DNA of 64,000 bases from Acanthaster planci (Eukaryota > Echinodermata > Asteroidea > Valvatida > Acanthasteridae), in NCBI RefSeq assembly GCF_001949145.1, contig NW_019091405.1:1601641-1665640 (forward strand), written 5' to 3'. A program made the translations under genes and the position numbers. Each line of letters opens with the position of its first letter. Positions within the stretch are counted from its first letter, which is position 1. Below, in pieces: positions 1 through 13,153 of the stretch. The notes under the pieces were generated by a model. That model saw only the letters and a list, made by a program, of their open reading frames with translations. It was not told where the DNA came from and searched no databases.

Positions 1-3000
1 ACGCGTAGCCTGTCGTGTACCCATGAGGTTTGAGCCCGATCGGCTATCTGTTTCAGTTACAAAACCGGGACATCGACTGAACGTTTTTGTTTAGCAAACA
101 TTTACATAGAGATCGGCCATTGTGCAAGCGGACATGTGTTGCTGAATGAAGTCTTGTGTTTTGCAGATTCCTCCAAGATCAGTTGGGGCAACACAGTGGA
201 ACCAAGAGTGAAATGACATATAATAGGCCAATATGTACTGCTTTTACTATACGACGATACTGTATTATCATAATTATCAGTCAATTTAGTTTCGGCAAAA
301 TCGCTGTAATTTTATTTCTGAATTTACCGAACAAGTTGCATTAGATTACGGATTTCAAACTAGCACAGCGAACTAATTACTACCTTCAACATATCATCGT
401 TTAGCAGATACTGCCAAAAAAGTGTTCATTCAATTATTCCAAATTACCGACACTCTTTCCAAAACGTTCGCTTAATATAAGTATACGTTTACAGTTAACG
501 TCGACAGAAGTACCTAAAGAAGTTTTTGTGTGTTTTTCTCTCGTTTTGGTGGAGCACCTCACGAGGTATCATTATTCAGGGTATATCTGGGGAAAAAAAT
601 GACCTCAGGTTTAGGATTCCAGGCTGTTTATATCTATGCATGCGTGTCACACAAGGTCAAGTAAAACACTTGCACCCCAGGGGTCAAGAAAAGAGAGAAG
701 CAGAGGTAAAAAGAGGAGAGAGTGAGAGCCAATGATAAACTGTTACATTTAACTTATTTCGACAATAAGAACCATCGCACAGGAACCTAAAACACACCTG
801 CCATATGCATAGACGGGTTTCTGGACAGCTCCCAATGCCGAACAGCTGAAATGGTGTCTAGCCCCGTCCCCTTTCAATTATTCACTGGGTTTGTTACCTG
901 CTCATCTCAAAACAAAATCCTGGCGAGGACCATTTTCACACCCACTTTAGATCAAAATATCCTAGGTCAGCTTGACAGCGTGCTGTTTTAAGATGTCGCT
1001 TTGGTGTCGTTGGTGTTCGTATGTATGGCTAGCGTCTGTGTAAAGGGGTCATCTAATTTTGTTTAAAACTGCTCTCACAGGCGAACAAAATGCATGCATG
1101 GAGGGCATTAAAGTCTGCATAATCGAATCAACGGGGCGTTTAATCCTGAAATGGACAATTTACTTATTTCAACCATGCTACGGGGAGGGTGTCAATGAAG
1201 TAATTCACTCCCAAATCTGTAAAAGAATAAAAAAAAGAGTGATATTTTGGCCGACCCATTTGCCCACGCGCCAAGCTAGGCTTGCTACCAAGTCGTTCAG
1301 TGGCTATGTTTTGTCCAGGGAATCTTGAAGTAAGTACATGCACTGAAGGAATCGCTTAACGATGGAAAATTTGCTTATGGATAGACTGGGAACATTGGAA
1401 AGAGTTCAGATTATCGTTGGCTAAGGGTGAACGTACGGTACCAGGGAGCGCAGTGATGTAGACATCAGTGAAATAATGAAAAAAAAAGGCAAAATTTGAT
1501 CGCTGACAATTGTGTATGATGTCTGTTTCCATTGTAAAGAAATACTTGCGGTTTTCCTTTGAATGCCTTTTTCCCAATTACAGCTCATATGAACCTGTAG
1601 ATTTCTAAGAGGAAAACACCACCCTTCTAGTCAAATAAGCCGCGAATTTGTCTGTTGACATAACACTGTTATACAACTTGACCCTTGGTCAATTTTGCAT
1701 TATGATAAAGATATCAACAGGCGGTCGTTTTCAAGCCTTATACCATTTATGATTGTACACATGTTACCAAACAGCCCCACCGGGTAAACGAAGGGTATTC
1801 CCAGGGTATAAAGTGGGAACTGATGCGAGCAAAGCTTTGTTTGGCGTAAAGATTACAAACACCAATGCGGCGACAATCCTTCTACAGATCACTTAAAAAC
1901 GTTTTGGTTAACTTTTCGTATCATTTGTAAAGAATGCAAGAATACATGCTTTTCGAGCAAAGTTGCACGAAACTGATTCGTATACAAGTCATGATAATGT
2001 CGTTAAAGTAGCACATCTGTTATTGACGTAGTACTATGGAGATTTTCTGAAAAAAATAAACATATCCCGTTGGCTGTCGAGCCGATAGGCCCACCTCAAG
2101 ATGCGCAATACGGGCGATTCACCAATCACAAGGCGCGAAATCTTTCAACCCATTTCGAATGCGCAAACACGTTGCAAACTCTTGGAGGCGCACTCTTGTG
2201 AAACGCCCGCATTGGATATTTTGAGGTTATAATGAACGTCATGAAAATGATAAAGTTCCAGTCTGCCCTGACCTTAATATTGTAGTCTTTTTCCACGGAG
2301 TGTGCTGCAATTCAGTAGCTGTAGAGTCGATGCAGATCGTGCAGCGTTTAGTTTTTTCGGGGGGGGGGCTTTAATTGACTAAATGGTAACAGACTGTTTT
2401 TGTGTGTCAGTCATCTTGAACTGAAAGTAAGGTCAACTTTTTGTATTCGAAACCCTGGAGTTAAAATAACAAAACGAAATGACAATCCAATACAAACTCA
2501 TGCTAATTTACTTTTCTAAGAATTAAAAAATATGATAAATTATATCTACACTTTTAGGCAACATTTCAAGAACTGAAAGTAAGGCTTGGAATCAGAAATA
2601 GTCTGGCACAACCCCATTTAGCACAATGCTGAATACGATAAACTAGGAGAACACGATCGAAAATGGCTTCCCATGAATATTATGTAGGCGATGAGCGTAG
2701 ACGTCCACCCTTGAGAAAATGATATATTCCCGTGTTTTTTTATTCTAACAGATTCGTGCACTGAACAACAAACGTCAATTGTAACATCCTCCTGTCGATT
2801 TGACAAATCTCTCCAAGAAGTAAACACGATAAACGGGTAAAATAAGCACAAGACCCACTGTTCAAGCTGTATTACGGTGAAGTTGATAGATTCACTGAAA
2901 CAACTGCAACTGGAAGTGAAGTGTATATGAGTGTATTGAAAGTATGCATAGATAAAGTTTCTCTCACAAATTGCTTCACTAATTTAAGATGCAAGGAGAT

Positions 3001-3579
3001 GTCCACCACCACTTTCCACCTTTCGCACTTTCAACATCAAGACAGTTCATGAGGTCACAAACTTGCACCTAAAAAAGAGCTGATCGTTGGCTGAAAAAGA
3101 CTTACGTAAACTTTGCCTTTTGACCTCATTGTGTAATGTTTACAACCTAGGGAGGACTTTGAGCTGGCCATATTTGCTTTAAAGCAATACTTTTCCAGAT
3201 CAGCATATCTAATCTTGGCACCAGTCGTTTCAAACAACCCCTCTTTATAGGCAAATCAAAGCTTACCTCTTCAAGTGAGAGGCACGTGTAACTACATGCA
3301 AAAGGTTTGTGTTTGTTTTAGACAGATCTCGGATTACGCCAATCTATGATCGCATTAAAGATCACGATACAATTTCATGATCAGATGACCTTAAGAGGTA
3401 ATAGTCACGTGCTTTTCCAGGTGACATGAGAGCTCTGGTGATGACGACAATATTTTGAAAGTCCACCAAATATATCGAGCCTTTCGTTGCTCGGAAAGTA
3501 GTAAAAACTTGCATGTCCAGAGAACGGACTGTGAGTATTCAGTTTTTACAGCCCTAGATTTGAACGACAGACGATTCTC
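1..3579. other. Intergenic DNA upstream of the GH1 pair
   Basis: AT-rich DNA with only short open frames in both strands and no recognisable protein family. There is a nine-G homopolymer near 2356. A 14-bp direct repeat (aactgaaagtaagg) occurs near 2419 and 2571. The final hundred bases hold a possible core promoter for the first GH1 gene. I see no exon of any neighbouring gene. Confidence 0.6.
3463..3475 (+). promoter_or_regulatory. Possible TATA-like element of first GH1 gene
   Basis: An aaatatat run lies about 105 bp before the start codon at 3580, preceded by ccaccaa. The second GH1 gene has the same ccaccaa word followed by tttatatttt 69 bp before its start codon. This could be shared promoter structure from the duplication. 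It rests on sequence resemblance only. Confidence 0.25.
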
Positions 3580-5681
3580 ATGATGGGGACCAGGTCAGCC
3601 TCTTCTCTCCTCTGTTTACTGGCTGTTGTCCTGATGAATTCAGCCGTAGCAGAGGAAAGGATCGAGTTTGTCTACCCGGACATTTTCAACGACCCCGAGA
3701 GGGACACGTTCCACTATGGCACCTTCCCCGAGGGTTTCGTCTGGAGCAGCGCTACCTCGTCCTACCAGATCGAAGGCGCCTGGAACGTCTCCGATAAAGG
3801 CGTTGGTATCTGGGACACCTTCACTCACGAAGGCGGGCATGTCTACAACAACGACAATGGAGATGTTGCATGCGACAGTTACCACAAGTAAGAAATCGGG
3901 TTTATGTCAGTAAATATGGTCATGGCATATTTACTCTTTGTTCATTTATTTGGCCCTGAAAAAATCACCTTTTTCCAGGCATCCCGTGAAGGGTAATTTT
4001 CCAGCTTCACATATATTCCTTATGCTTTTATTAGTTTCATTGCTGATTTTTTCACTGTTTTACCTTCATCAAAGTGGAATAGCATTAAAACTGTATAGTG
4101 TCAATTCTGTTTCTTTCATAGAGAAGAATAATTCCCAATTTTTTTGGTAACAAACAATTTTGAGTGATGACGCTCATGCTTGACAACTGATGCAAGAACA
4201 ACATGCTTGTTTATTTCATCTCCGTGAAACTCGCAAAAGCCACCGATGAAAAGGGCATTCCTGAGAAGAACACTGGTGAATGAACATTTGCCTTTGTGAA
4301 ATTTGTCACGTCTTGCTGATTTCACGAATTCCATGCAGTGGATGAAAAAAATATAATGAAGTAAGCTGCAATCGCTCTTATGGACCAAACACCACTGATT
4401 AACTCCTAGATAGTAAACACGCGCTCAACTAAACAGTTCTTTTCGGGTGCTGGTGATTTCCACATTCGTACACAATGTCTGTGGCCACATTTCTGCAGAC
4501 ATAATGATAAAAAACTGTGTTCTCTGACTGTTAGCATGGACTACTGCAGCAGAGAAAATGACCATCAAAGCATCATTACATAAGAGGCTTTACCTCTTTT
4601 ACCGTGCCTTCACTTCCTTGCAGGTACGAGGACGACGTGGCTCTGATGAAAGCCATGGGTCTACACTATTACCGTTTTTCCATCTCCTGGCCGCGTCTGA
4701 TGCCAGACGGCACTGCGGCCAGTCTCAGTGCAGACGGCGTGCGTTACTACAACGCCTTGATTGACGAGCTCGTAGCCAACGACATCTCGCCTATGGTTAC
4801 TTTGTACCACTGGGACCTACCACAGGCGCTGCAGGACCAGGGAGGCTGGGGGAATGAGACCATCGTTGATCGCTTCAACGACTACGCTAGGGCGTGCTTC
4901 CAGAACTTTGGCGATCGTGTGAAGCTGTGGATCACCTTCAACGAGCCCTGGATCGTGTCCTTGTTAGGCCACGGTAGCGGGGCGTTCGCACCTGGTATTG
5001 CCGAACCAGCTATCTTGGTATACACGGTGACCCATCACCTCATCCTGTCCCATGCCCACGCCTATCACACCTACCGCACAGAATTTAAGGATACACAAAA
5101 TGGACAAGTAGGTATCACCCTAAACACAGACTTTATCGAGCCGGCAGACCGCAGTAAGCCCGCAGACATCGAAGCGGCGGACACCACTCTGCAATTCAAT
5201 TTTGGCTGGTTTGCCCACCCAATCTACATCGACGGTGACTACCCCGACATCATGAAGACCAACATCGCGCGGAAGAGCGCCTACCAAGGCTTCAACCAGT
5301 CGCGCCTGCCCGAGTTCACGGCCGATCAAAAAGCCTTCGTCAAAGGTACGGGCGACTTCATCGGGCTCAACCACTACACCACGACATACGCCACCAACGC
5401 CACACCAGACGAGAACGATAGGCTGCCTTCTCAAGCGAGCTACTGGAACGATCAAAACATCTGGTCCTGGAAGGACTCCAACTGGCCCCCTTCAGGCTCT
5501 AGCTGGCTCCAGATCGTGCCCTGGGGAATCCGTCGCTTACTGAAGTGGATCTCTGACGAGTATGGTAGCGATTTACCCATCTATGTCACAGAGAACGGGG
5601 TATCTACGAAAGATGTCTTCGAACTGGAGGACACCATCCGCGTCGACTACTACAAGTCTTACATCAATGAAGTTTTGAAAG
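3580..5681 (+). CDS. Glycoside hydrolase family 1 (beta-glucosidase/lactase-like), upstream tandem copy, terminal exon not found
   Basis: Two exons join in frame: 3580-3887 and 4624-5681. The donor is CACAA|gtaaga and the acceptor ttgcag|GTACGAG. Residues 1-24 form a clear signal peptide (basic start, LLCLLAVVL core, AVA end). The mature protein begins with a family-typical segment ([20 protein letters not shown]) and has YHWDLP near residue 164. The acid/base motif is TFNEP, with Glu about 210, and the nucleophile motif is VTENG, with Glu about 426. GH1 enzymes hydrolyse beta-glycosides by a retaining mechanism, and a secreted or membrane-anchored digestive or lysosomal role is typical. Exon 2 ends in phase 1 at AAAG|gtttgt. 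The exon that should encode the last strand and helix of the barrel (the W-S-x-x-DNFEW region) is absent between 5682 and 8727. The gene either splices to the shared terminal exon at 11001 or is a truncated pseudogene. Both exons are fully open. Confidence 0.85.
4634..4920 (+). repeat. Near-identical paralogous tract with 9298-9584 (GH1 exon 2)
   Basis: Aligning by hand without gaps at a constant offset of 4664, I count about seven mismatches in 287 bp. Downstream exon sequence of the two genes is far more diverged. The edges are sharp, starting at GACGTGG and ending after gatcgtgt. This looks like a gene-conversion tract rather than uniform divergence since duplication. Confidence 0.8.
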
Positions 5682-8600
5682 GTTTGTGAAAAAAATTGTA
5701 TAGGCCTAGATCTGGAGATTTTATTATCAAGTTTAGTTGACAGTTTCCACGGCATCAGTGGTATAAATTTGTGCCTGAAATTAGGGAGATTGGGAAAGGG
5801 TAGGGCCGTACCTGGCCATGAAAATTTGAAAAGCGGGGTGGAGGAATAAAACCATGTAGAAGTCGATGTTCCTGATATTGATGTACATCTGTAATATGTA
5901 TTTAGAATGGCATATTTAAAGCCTTTTAACATTTATTTTTTTACATTGTTGAGTGATATTGAATGTATTTTAGTCGTTGGAAATCTGAAAATTCTTCGCA
6001 ATCCGCATAAAAGTGTGGCTGCGATGAATTTTTCTTCTACACAATTTTTATGCATCTTTGTACTTTTCTTCAATGTATGAAAACTCTTACACTCTTTGGT
6101 TAAATGCATTGAAAAAAGCACACTTTTCAACAATCAAAATTATCCATGCTTTCCCGTTCACGGGAAGAATGCTTGTTTCAAGCTACTTCGATGCTCCAAT
6201 TCCCATTATAAAATGTGTGAATTGGGTTGTCGGTGCTGATCATAGGATTACTGCCCACAGAAAACCCTGTTCCCGAGACAGTGTCCGTCTCGCTGCTACT
6301 TCTAAATGCGGGATAAATTTGAATAAAATCTTGTTCACTGTGTTATCTTATTGCACATAAACATAACAATTTGATTTCTCCAGACTAAAGACACTGTTGC
6401 GATGCCCCGTGATTCGGGGCAAGCTTTTGCATAGCGACTGCCATCTCTGCAATGGACTGGTTCCTTTGTGCCCTTCTTATCCATTGAAAACAGTGTATAG
6501 TTTTGTGCAAGGCGTCTCTTGTGTAACTAAGCAAAAGCTTGACCCGAATCACGTGGTATAGCAACAGTGGCTTTATAGTATATGGAGTATTCAAATTGTT
6601 ATGTTAACGTGAATTTAAAGAGCTCGGTGTCCAAATGTAACTCCCAAATGGCTAATTGAGAACGGTAATATTGCCCAGGGTGTGCAGAGTGGTCGCACTG
6701 TGTGCGGGTTTGTTTGTTGTTGTTTTTTTAGTAACACAAAACGCTAGGGTAACTCACTCGAATAACCACGACTGAACTCGTAGCTCGGGGGGGGGGGATT
6801 TTTTTCAAAGGAAAGTAAACTGCGACATTTCGACTGTGGAAGCTTCATAGAGCCGTGGAAACTAGTCTCCTGTCAAGACGGGAAATGAAACCATTACCCG
6901 GAGGAAAATACATAGTGTATCCTCAGCGGGTTGAGTAGAAAAAAAAAACAACAAAATATGAAGGGTTGTTGGGTCTGGATTATTCAAGAGGTACACTACA
7001 TAGGCGCCGTGCCCAGGCTATGAAAACTTGGGGGCCTATGCGAAAATACCAAAGTATTTTGTTGAACGAATTGATGTCTCTCTCTGCATTTTCAGTTTTG
7101 ACAGCTTTAGTCTTTACATGAAAATTACATCGTGTGAGTTTGTACTCAATGTGTGTCTCATCCCTCCCGCAAGTCAGCCCGCCTAGCGTCGTTGTGCCCA
7201 TAGATAAGACTCTAAGTGTAGTAGGCCTAGTCGTCCAAATGTATCATTTGTCGCGACATTGTTTCTTTCATTTGTTGTTTCTTGTTTTCTGAAGCATTTA
7301 TCCTGACCTGACCCCTTTAACCAGAAACATATTTCTAACGTCAGAACAATGTGGCCGGCAAAAATGCAGAAACGGTTACGTCAACTGAGAGAGACAAAGT
7401 ACAAGGTAGCACAAGACACAGTTGAACAAAATGTTTCTTTCTCTTTCATCCAATATTTAATTGGCAAGTTACGAAAGAAAAGTACCCATCTTAGTTTGCT
7501 GTTTCTAATGGTAATTTACTAACTCTGGACACGCTTAGTGTCTGCTTGTTTTCCACCATTTTGACACGGCGCTATGAACCAACTCCCATCGTTGGTTCTC
7601 GTTTGAAAACTGACGTCATACAGGCGCAACTGAAGTCGGGAAAGCGCCCAACCAATGCCGAGGCAGAACAAATTTTGCGTCAAGATTCTGAGCTGACAAC
7701 ACGCCCAAGCAAATTTTGAAAATGTGTGTTTCCACGCCAGTTCGGAGAGCGTACAGGAACCCAATTCCTCTTTCGTCGACCAACAAAGAGGCATGCCGAA
7801 GAATAATAAATTCATGAATAACAATAGTTTGTCATAGTATTTCGTCCCCATTTTTCACAATGTCTTGAGCCAATAAAACCGTTGCTGTTTAATCAAGATT
7901 ACAACGCTTAGTTGCCCAGTAACCAACATCATGTTTGAGGCATTTACTCCTGATGTTTGTTCCTTATCACAGCCGACAATTTATGGGATTTTGTTGACAC
8001 AGTTTTGTTAGACACTTATCAACTTTAGATGTAGAGTAAGGCTCAGTTTGGATGAGGTTTGCAATAATTACCCACCCCCCAAAATAAATAAGGCTATAAA
8101 TTAGTAACTTTCTATCCCTTGTGGGGACGTTTATGATTTGGGATGAAATTTCTAAAACTTCACACAACATTTTCCCAGCTTTTTTTTCAGATACATTCCC
8201 ACAATTACCTTCAGCAAAATTTTCCAAAGACCTCAGCATGTAGCCATAAATTCTTCAATCATACCAGCAACTAGGCCTACATACATATAAAAACAACGTC
8301 CTCTACCAAGCGACGACGTACTTGTGCATGTGTATATTTCATGTAATTGCAGAACGATTACACTTATCAGTTATTGCATATTATTAGTAGTCATTTGCGT
8401 TTCAAATGACGAAACCAGTCTTGACTGACGTCTTTCTTCGAGCCTTTGTGAAATTTATGGCCGTCGTACAGGTTGACTCCTTTACCAGGCCGTGTTTCCA
8501 CAAAATATTTGTTCATGTGATTATCAGCATTATAGGATAATATATTGTTGTAAACGTGCCATTGTCACCTGGGTTCGAGCATTTCAGTTGATACCCCAAT

Positions 8601-8727
8601 AAGGTAGTCTGCATGACCGCACATTTTGAGACATAAGGTCTTCTATCATTCCGCCACCAAGGTCTTTATATTTTACTATACACAAGCCGAAATTTAACAT
8701 CATATTTAACGCATTCAGAAGTCAAAA
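5682..8727. other. Intergenic/intronic DNA between the GH1 copies
   Basis: I looked for a GH1 terminal exon (DNFEW-like coding sequence after an AG acceptor) and found none. The stretch is AT-rich with short frames only and a ten-G homopolymer near 6787. If the upstream GH1 gene shares the downstream terminal exon, this is part of a long intron. Confidence 0.5.
8653..8680 (+). promoter_or_regulatory. Possible TATA-like element of second GH1 gene
   Basis: The tract ccaccaaggtctttatatttt ends about 50 bp before the start codon at 8728. It shares the ccaccaa word with the equivalent place in the upstream paralogue. Position and composition suit a core promoter, but nothing more supports it. Confidence 0.25.
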
Positions 8728-11272
8728 ATGCACTCAGAGCACCTCTGCGCTTCTCTCTTGCACTTGATGTTCCTGGCCAGCCATGTCACTTCCTCAGAAG
8801 ATCCGATAGGATTCGTGTATCCCGACGTGTTCAACGACTCGCAGCGAGACACGTTCCTTTACGGCACTTTCCCCGAAGGGTTCGTGTGGAGTACGGCCAC
8901 CTCGTCCTACCAGATAGAGGGCGCCTGGAACGTGTCGGATAAGGGCCCCAGTGTATGGGATACCTTCACTCACGAAGGGGGCAACGTTTACAACGACGAT
9001 ACTGGGGATATTGCTTGCGACAGCTATCACAAGTAAGTTTAAAGTGATACTTTCAAGGTACATATATAACAAAATCTCAGCCAATTACTCTGCAAAAATA
9101 ACCTTGGGACCAAAGTGCTCAATAAAATGAAAAAGTGACTGAAAATACTTTTCCTTGTAAAAATGCCAGCTGTGAGCTCTTCCGGTGGATGTTTCGAGAT
9201 ATTTACAAACTGTTACTCGTTCCTTGTGTATGCTTGCTATTTGTGCGCTGATTCTATTTTGTCTTGTCTCCTCTACGTGCCATTTAGATTCACAGATGAC
9301 GTGGCTCTGATGAAAGCCATGGGTCTACACTATTACCGTTTTTCCATCTCCTGGCCGCGTCTGATGCCAGACGGCACTGCGGCCAGTCTCAGTGAAGACG
9401 GCCTGCGTTACTACAACGCCTTGATTGACGAGCTCGTAGCCAATGACATCTCGCCTATGGTTACTTTGTACCACTGGGACCTACCACAGGCGCTGCAGGA
9501 CCAGGGAGGCTGGGTGAACGAGACCATCGTTTATCGCTTCAACGACTACGCTAGGGCGTGCTTCCAGAACTTCGGCGATCGTGTCTCACTCTGGATAACC
9601 TTCAACGAGCCCTGGATATTCACACTGCTCGGTTATGGGACCACCACGTTCGCTCCTGGCAACGTCGTTGATCCGGCCGTCAAGATATACACGGTAGGAA
9701 GGAACGTTATTCTGGCCCACGCCACCGCCTACAACACCTTCCAGCGTGAGTTTGCCGCGACGCAAACCGCCAAGATAGGAATTACTCTTAATTCCGATTT
9801 CTTCGAGCCGGCCGACCGCGCCAGACAGAGTGACCTAGACGCGGCCGACAGGGCCTTGCGATTCAACCTGGGCTGGTTCGCCAACCCCATCTTTAAGAAC
9901 GGCGACTACCCGCAGATCATGAAGGCTTCTATCGATACCAAGAGTGCCACCCAGGGCTTTGCTCAGTCTCGTCTGCCTCCCTTCACCGATGAGGAGAAAG
10001 AGTTCATCAGGGGCACGGCCGACTTCTTCGGGCTAAATCAGTACACCACCGTGTACGCCACCCCTGACACGGTCAATGACAGCCTGCCTTCACAGGCCAA
10101 CTACCTTAATGATCGGAGCGTTTACATCTACAGGGATCCTGCCTGGCCCGGGGCAGGGTCTGCGTGGCTGAAAATCGTACCCTGGGGTATACGTCGACTT
10201 CTCAACTGGATAGCTGAAGAATACGGAAAAGAGCTTCCAATTTACATCACAGAGAATGGCGTGTCAACTCACGACGTTTACCAGCTGGACGACAAGATCC
10301 GTGTCGATTATTACAAAGCTTATATTAATGAAGTTCTGAAAGGTACACAAGGTCGTTCAAGAGAAAGAATCAAATGTTACTAAGGTCAAAATGGAGGACA
10401 TCGAAAGTAAAAGTGTTTTTGTTCAATAAAAAAGCAAATATTTCGTTACCTATACTAGTGCTGTCTTGAGTATGTCAATTACAAATTAGTTGGAAATAAG
10501 GGAAGCACACACTGTTCAGGTCGTTGGTTTCTCTGGGACAAAGATCACAAGGTTTTTATTAGGTGGTCCTCGATCCTGGTCCGCGTTTAAAACATATTTT
10601 CAGCTATTTCAACCACTTTTCCGAGTCTCGATTTCAATCTATCAGCGTCCGGCTTTTTCCGTTAGAACGCCCATCCCATTGCAGTCTGCCAAGACTGAAA
10701 ACCCCGTTTACCACTTAGATAATGGTACCGGTATAGAGGCTTTTCGTGGTAGCCATCTTGCAGGGCAGGTGTTTTGTTCGACCGGGAAACCTCCTTTGTG
10801 AATTGCGAATTAAAACCACTCACAAGCAATGTACTTTATGAAATTTCGTCTGGTAAACCGTCATGTTAAGCACAGTTTCCATGCTTTGTATAAATGTTTA
10901 TGCCAGCGCCTAGGCAAAGGAAAACTAACGGAATTTTGGCTAAGTCTTAATGACATAATAAGAGTTTTCCGTCTCTGTTGTTCTGCGTATCTCCCTGCAG
11001 CTATCGAGCTGGACAAGGTCAACGTGAAAGGCTACACAGCGTGGTCGCTAATGGACAACTTTGAGTGGGCCTCCGGTTACAGCGAGCGTTTCGGCATGCA
11101 CTACGTGGACTTCAACGATCCGGAGCGGCCGCGGACCCAGAAGGCTTCGGCTCGGTTCTACGCCCAAGTTGTAGCTGACAACGGCTTCCCGGAACCCTCA
11201 GGGGCTCCTGCTACTGTCAGCTTTTCATTGGCTGGTCTCGTTACTTGCGTTTTATTTGCATTGTTTAACTAG
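8728..11272 (+). CDS. Glycoside hydrolase family 1 (beta-glucosidase/lactase-like), complete downstream copy
   Basis: Three exons join in frame: 8728-9032, 9288-10342 and 11001-11272, giving 543 residues. Splice sites are CACAA|gtaagt / atttag|ATTC and AAAG|gtacac / ctgcag|CTATC. The first ~22 residues are a weak to moderate signal peptide. Catalytic motifs are TFNEP (Glu about 209) and ITENG (Glu about 425). Exon 3 carries the conserved WSLMDNFEW aglycone-site motif. The GLNQYT motif replaces the usual GLNHYT seen in the upstream copy. The protein ends with a small-residue segment (SGAPA) and a hydrophobic stretch ([14 protein letters not shown]), as in GPI-anchor signals or a terminal membrane helix. 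The length matches single-domain GH1 proteins such as lactase-like/KLOTHO relatives. Substrate cannot be told from sequence alone. An upstream in-frame open stretch in intron 1 from 9163 is not coding, because the splice acceptor at 9287 and the family alignment decide the exon start. Confidence 0.93.
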
Positions 11273-11294
11273 ATCCAGATCAGTAACCATTTGG

Positions 11295-11300
11295 AATAAA
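11295..11300 (+). promoter_or_regulatory. Polyadenylation signal AATAAA of GH1 gene
   Basis: A canonical AATAAA lies 22 bp after the TAG stop of the downstream GH1 gene. It would give a very short 3' untranslated region. Further AATAAA-like words occur near 11616 and 11641. Confidence 0.55.
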
Positions 11301-13150
11301 ACCTTGTCTTTACCGGGCTCTCTGCATAAGTCGAAAGTATACACCACGCTACCTCTTCATCGGAACCCAATTGCTTTACTGTAAATAGTAGCGTCTTTTG
11401 AAGCATAAATTCATGTTGTAGTAGTATCTATTTAGTTGATGAAAATTATCCATTATTGTCAGAGGGTATTTTGTGAAGTACATAGTCAGTTAGATATCTT
11501 TTTTAATATTTGAAGCGATTACTCCCTTGTATGACACACTCCAGATCAGACAGGAGATAGTTGAAAGGGAGCTGCTGTCGACTGCTCCTGTCAAGTGAAT
11601 GAAAAGGCTAGTAAATAAAAACTTCTCCCTGTGTTTTAGAATAAAGTGTTCTATCAAATTATTGCGTTACCTAGAGTGATTTCATCATTGAAGAAATAAA
11701 GCGATCGAACTGAGCCTTTATTTTGAGCAAATGTTTTTTATTGTTAAAGTTTACTTAAAAAAAACGGATATATTGTTCAGGTGGTGTTGTGTTTTCTACA
11801 GTAATCAAAAACTGGTTTCCACCTCAGCAGCAAAAAGCCAAGAGGATGGCGCTCCAGGAGGCCGGAAGGGCGACATTATCACCCATTCCGTCTCTCAGAT
11901 CAATAATAATATGTCTTAAGTTAAATGAAAAATATTGTGGGTCAAAGCGGGACATCTCCGACACCAGGCTATTACATTCCAGTCTTCCATCAAACAAACA
12001 CAGTAGAGGGGATGCCATGGGCATTCAGGATGACCCAGTTGATAAATCTAGTAGATTCTTTTTCAATTTTCTTGTGTTGGTAATGAGCAATCATTCAAAT
12101 TAAAGTGACAATTACTGGTTAACCAAAGAAAAACAAACTCAAACAACCTTTTAAAAATGAACTCGCAGGAGCTGAGACAACTCTCAAGGTTCATGTATAA
12201 TCAGGTACTCATGGGGAAAACTTCCACATGGTACATATCACAAAAATCAAGGCTGCTATTGATGACCAGGAACTTAGAGCCGGGATCCATCTTTCACATA
12301 ACATATTCCATCTTACGATTTCCATCCACAAGTACAAACAGAATTTGTTAAACGGTCCATTAAAAACTCCGTAGACAAACGGCTGTTTGAAATGTCCATT
12401 ATTATGTCAATAACAAAGTCACGATGAGAGAAATAAGAATGGAATTAAACTCCATTTGTTGTGGTTAATTTTACTGACCGCTCAAGTGAATGTTTCAACC
12501 CTGACGAATAATGGCGTTATGTGTGACGTACATTTTGGGAACCCAGAATAGCAGCAGAGTTATAGTTAGGTACACAAGTATATTGATTGGAAAAGCCCAG
12601 GCCGATTTGAAGCATTTCCTACCCTTAGTCGTTTGTACTTCATGAAGCTCATCTTCTTCTTTGCTCAAGGGCTTTATTTCCCACAGATCATGGGCGTGGC
12701 GCCTAGTTTCAGCAATCGTTTAAATCTCATCCCAAACGAGTCGTACATGTTCGGAAGAAAACACCGTGGCTCAAATGCGCCCTGCACAGTTTGGAGCCTC
12801 TGTCGGTCCCGACCGTTTGGCCCTGGTCAGCCCGACTTCCGATCTCCAAACTCACGTAAATTCCACTTTGGTTGGAAAGTTACGCAGGCTTGTCCCATCT
12901 TTATAGGTGTTGGTGCAGCCTGAGGCAAAACATCTAGTCGGCATGATCTCTTAAACACACTTAACTCGACCCAAGACAGCATACACGCTCTAGCGGCGCG
13001 TACGGAAGTTTTCTATGTAGATGAGATACCTCTCGAGGGCGGGGCCGTTTCGAAAAACTTACAACAAATTTCTCCCATTTATTAATCAAATCAGCAACTT
13101 TTACATTTTGGATATCGTTTAAAAATGATATATTTCCAATTAAAGCTGAT
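11301..13150. other. Intergenic DNA after GH1 genes
   Basis: No convincing exon is visible. An open frame at 12633-12923 has no recognisable family and no splice context. Confidence 0.5.
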
Positions 13151-13153
13151 AAA

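Noticed and set aside
9163-9287. Coding sequence upstream of GH1 gene 2 exon 2
   Set aside because: The open frame has an ATG, but the encoded residues do not match GH1 proteins. The acceptor at 9286-9287 joins exon 1 in frame.
12633-12923. 96-residue plus-strand frame
   Set aside because: It looked gene-like in GC content, but there is no known family, no splice continuation and no partner exon.
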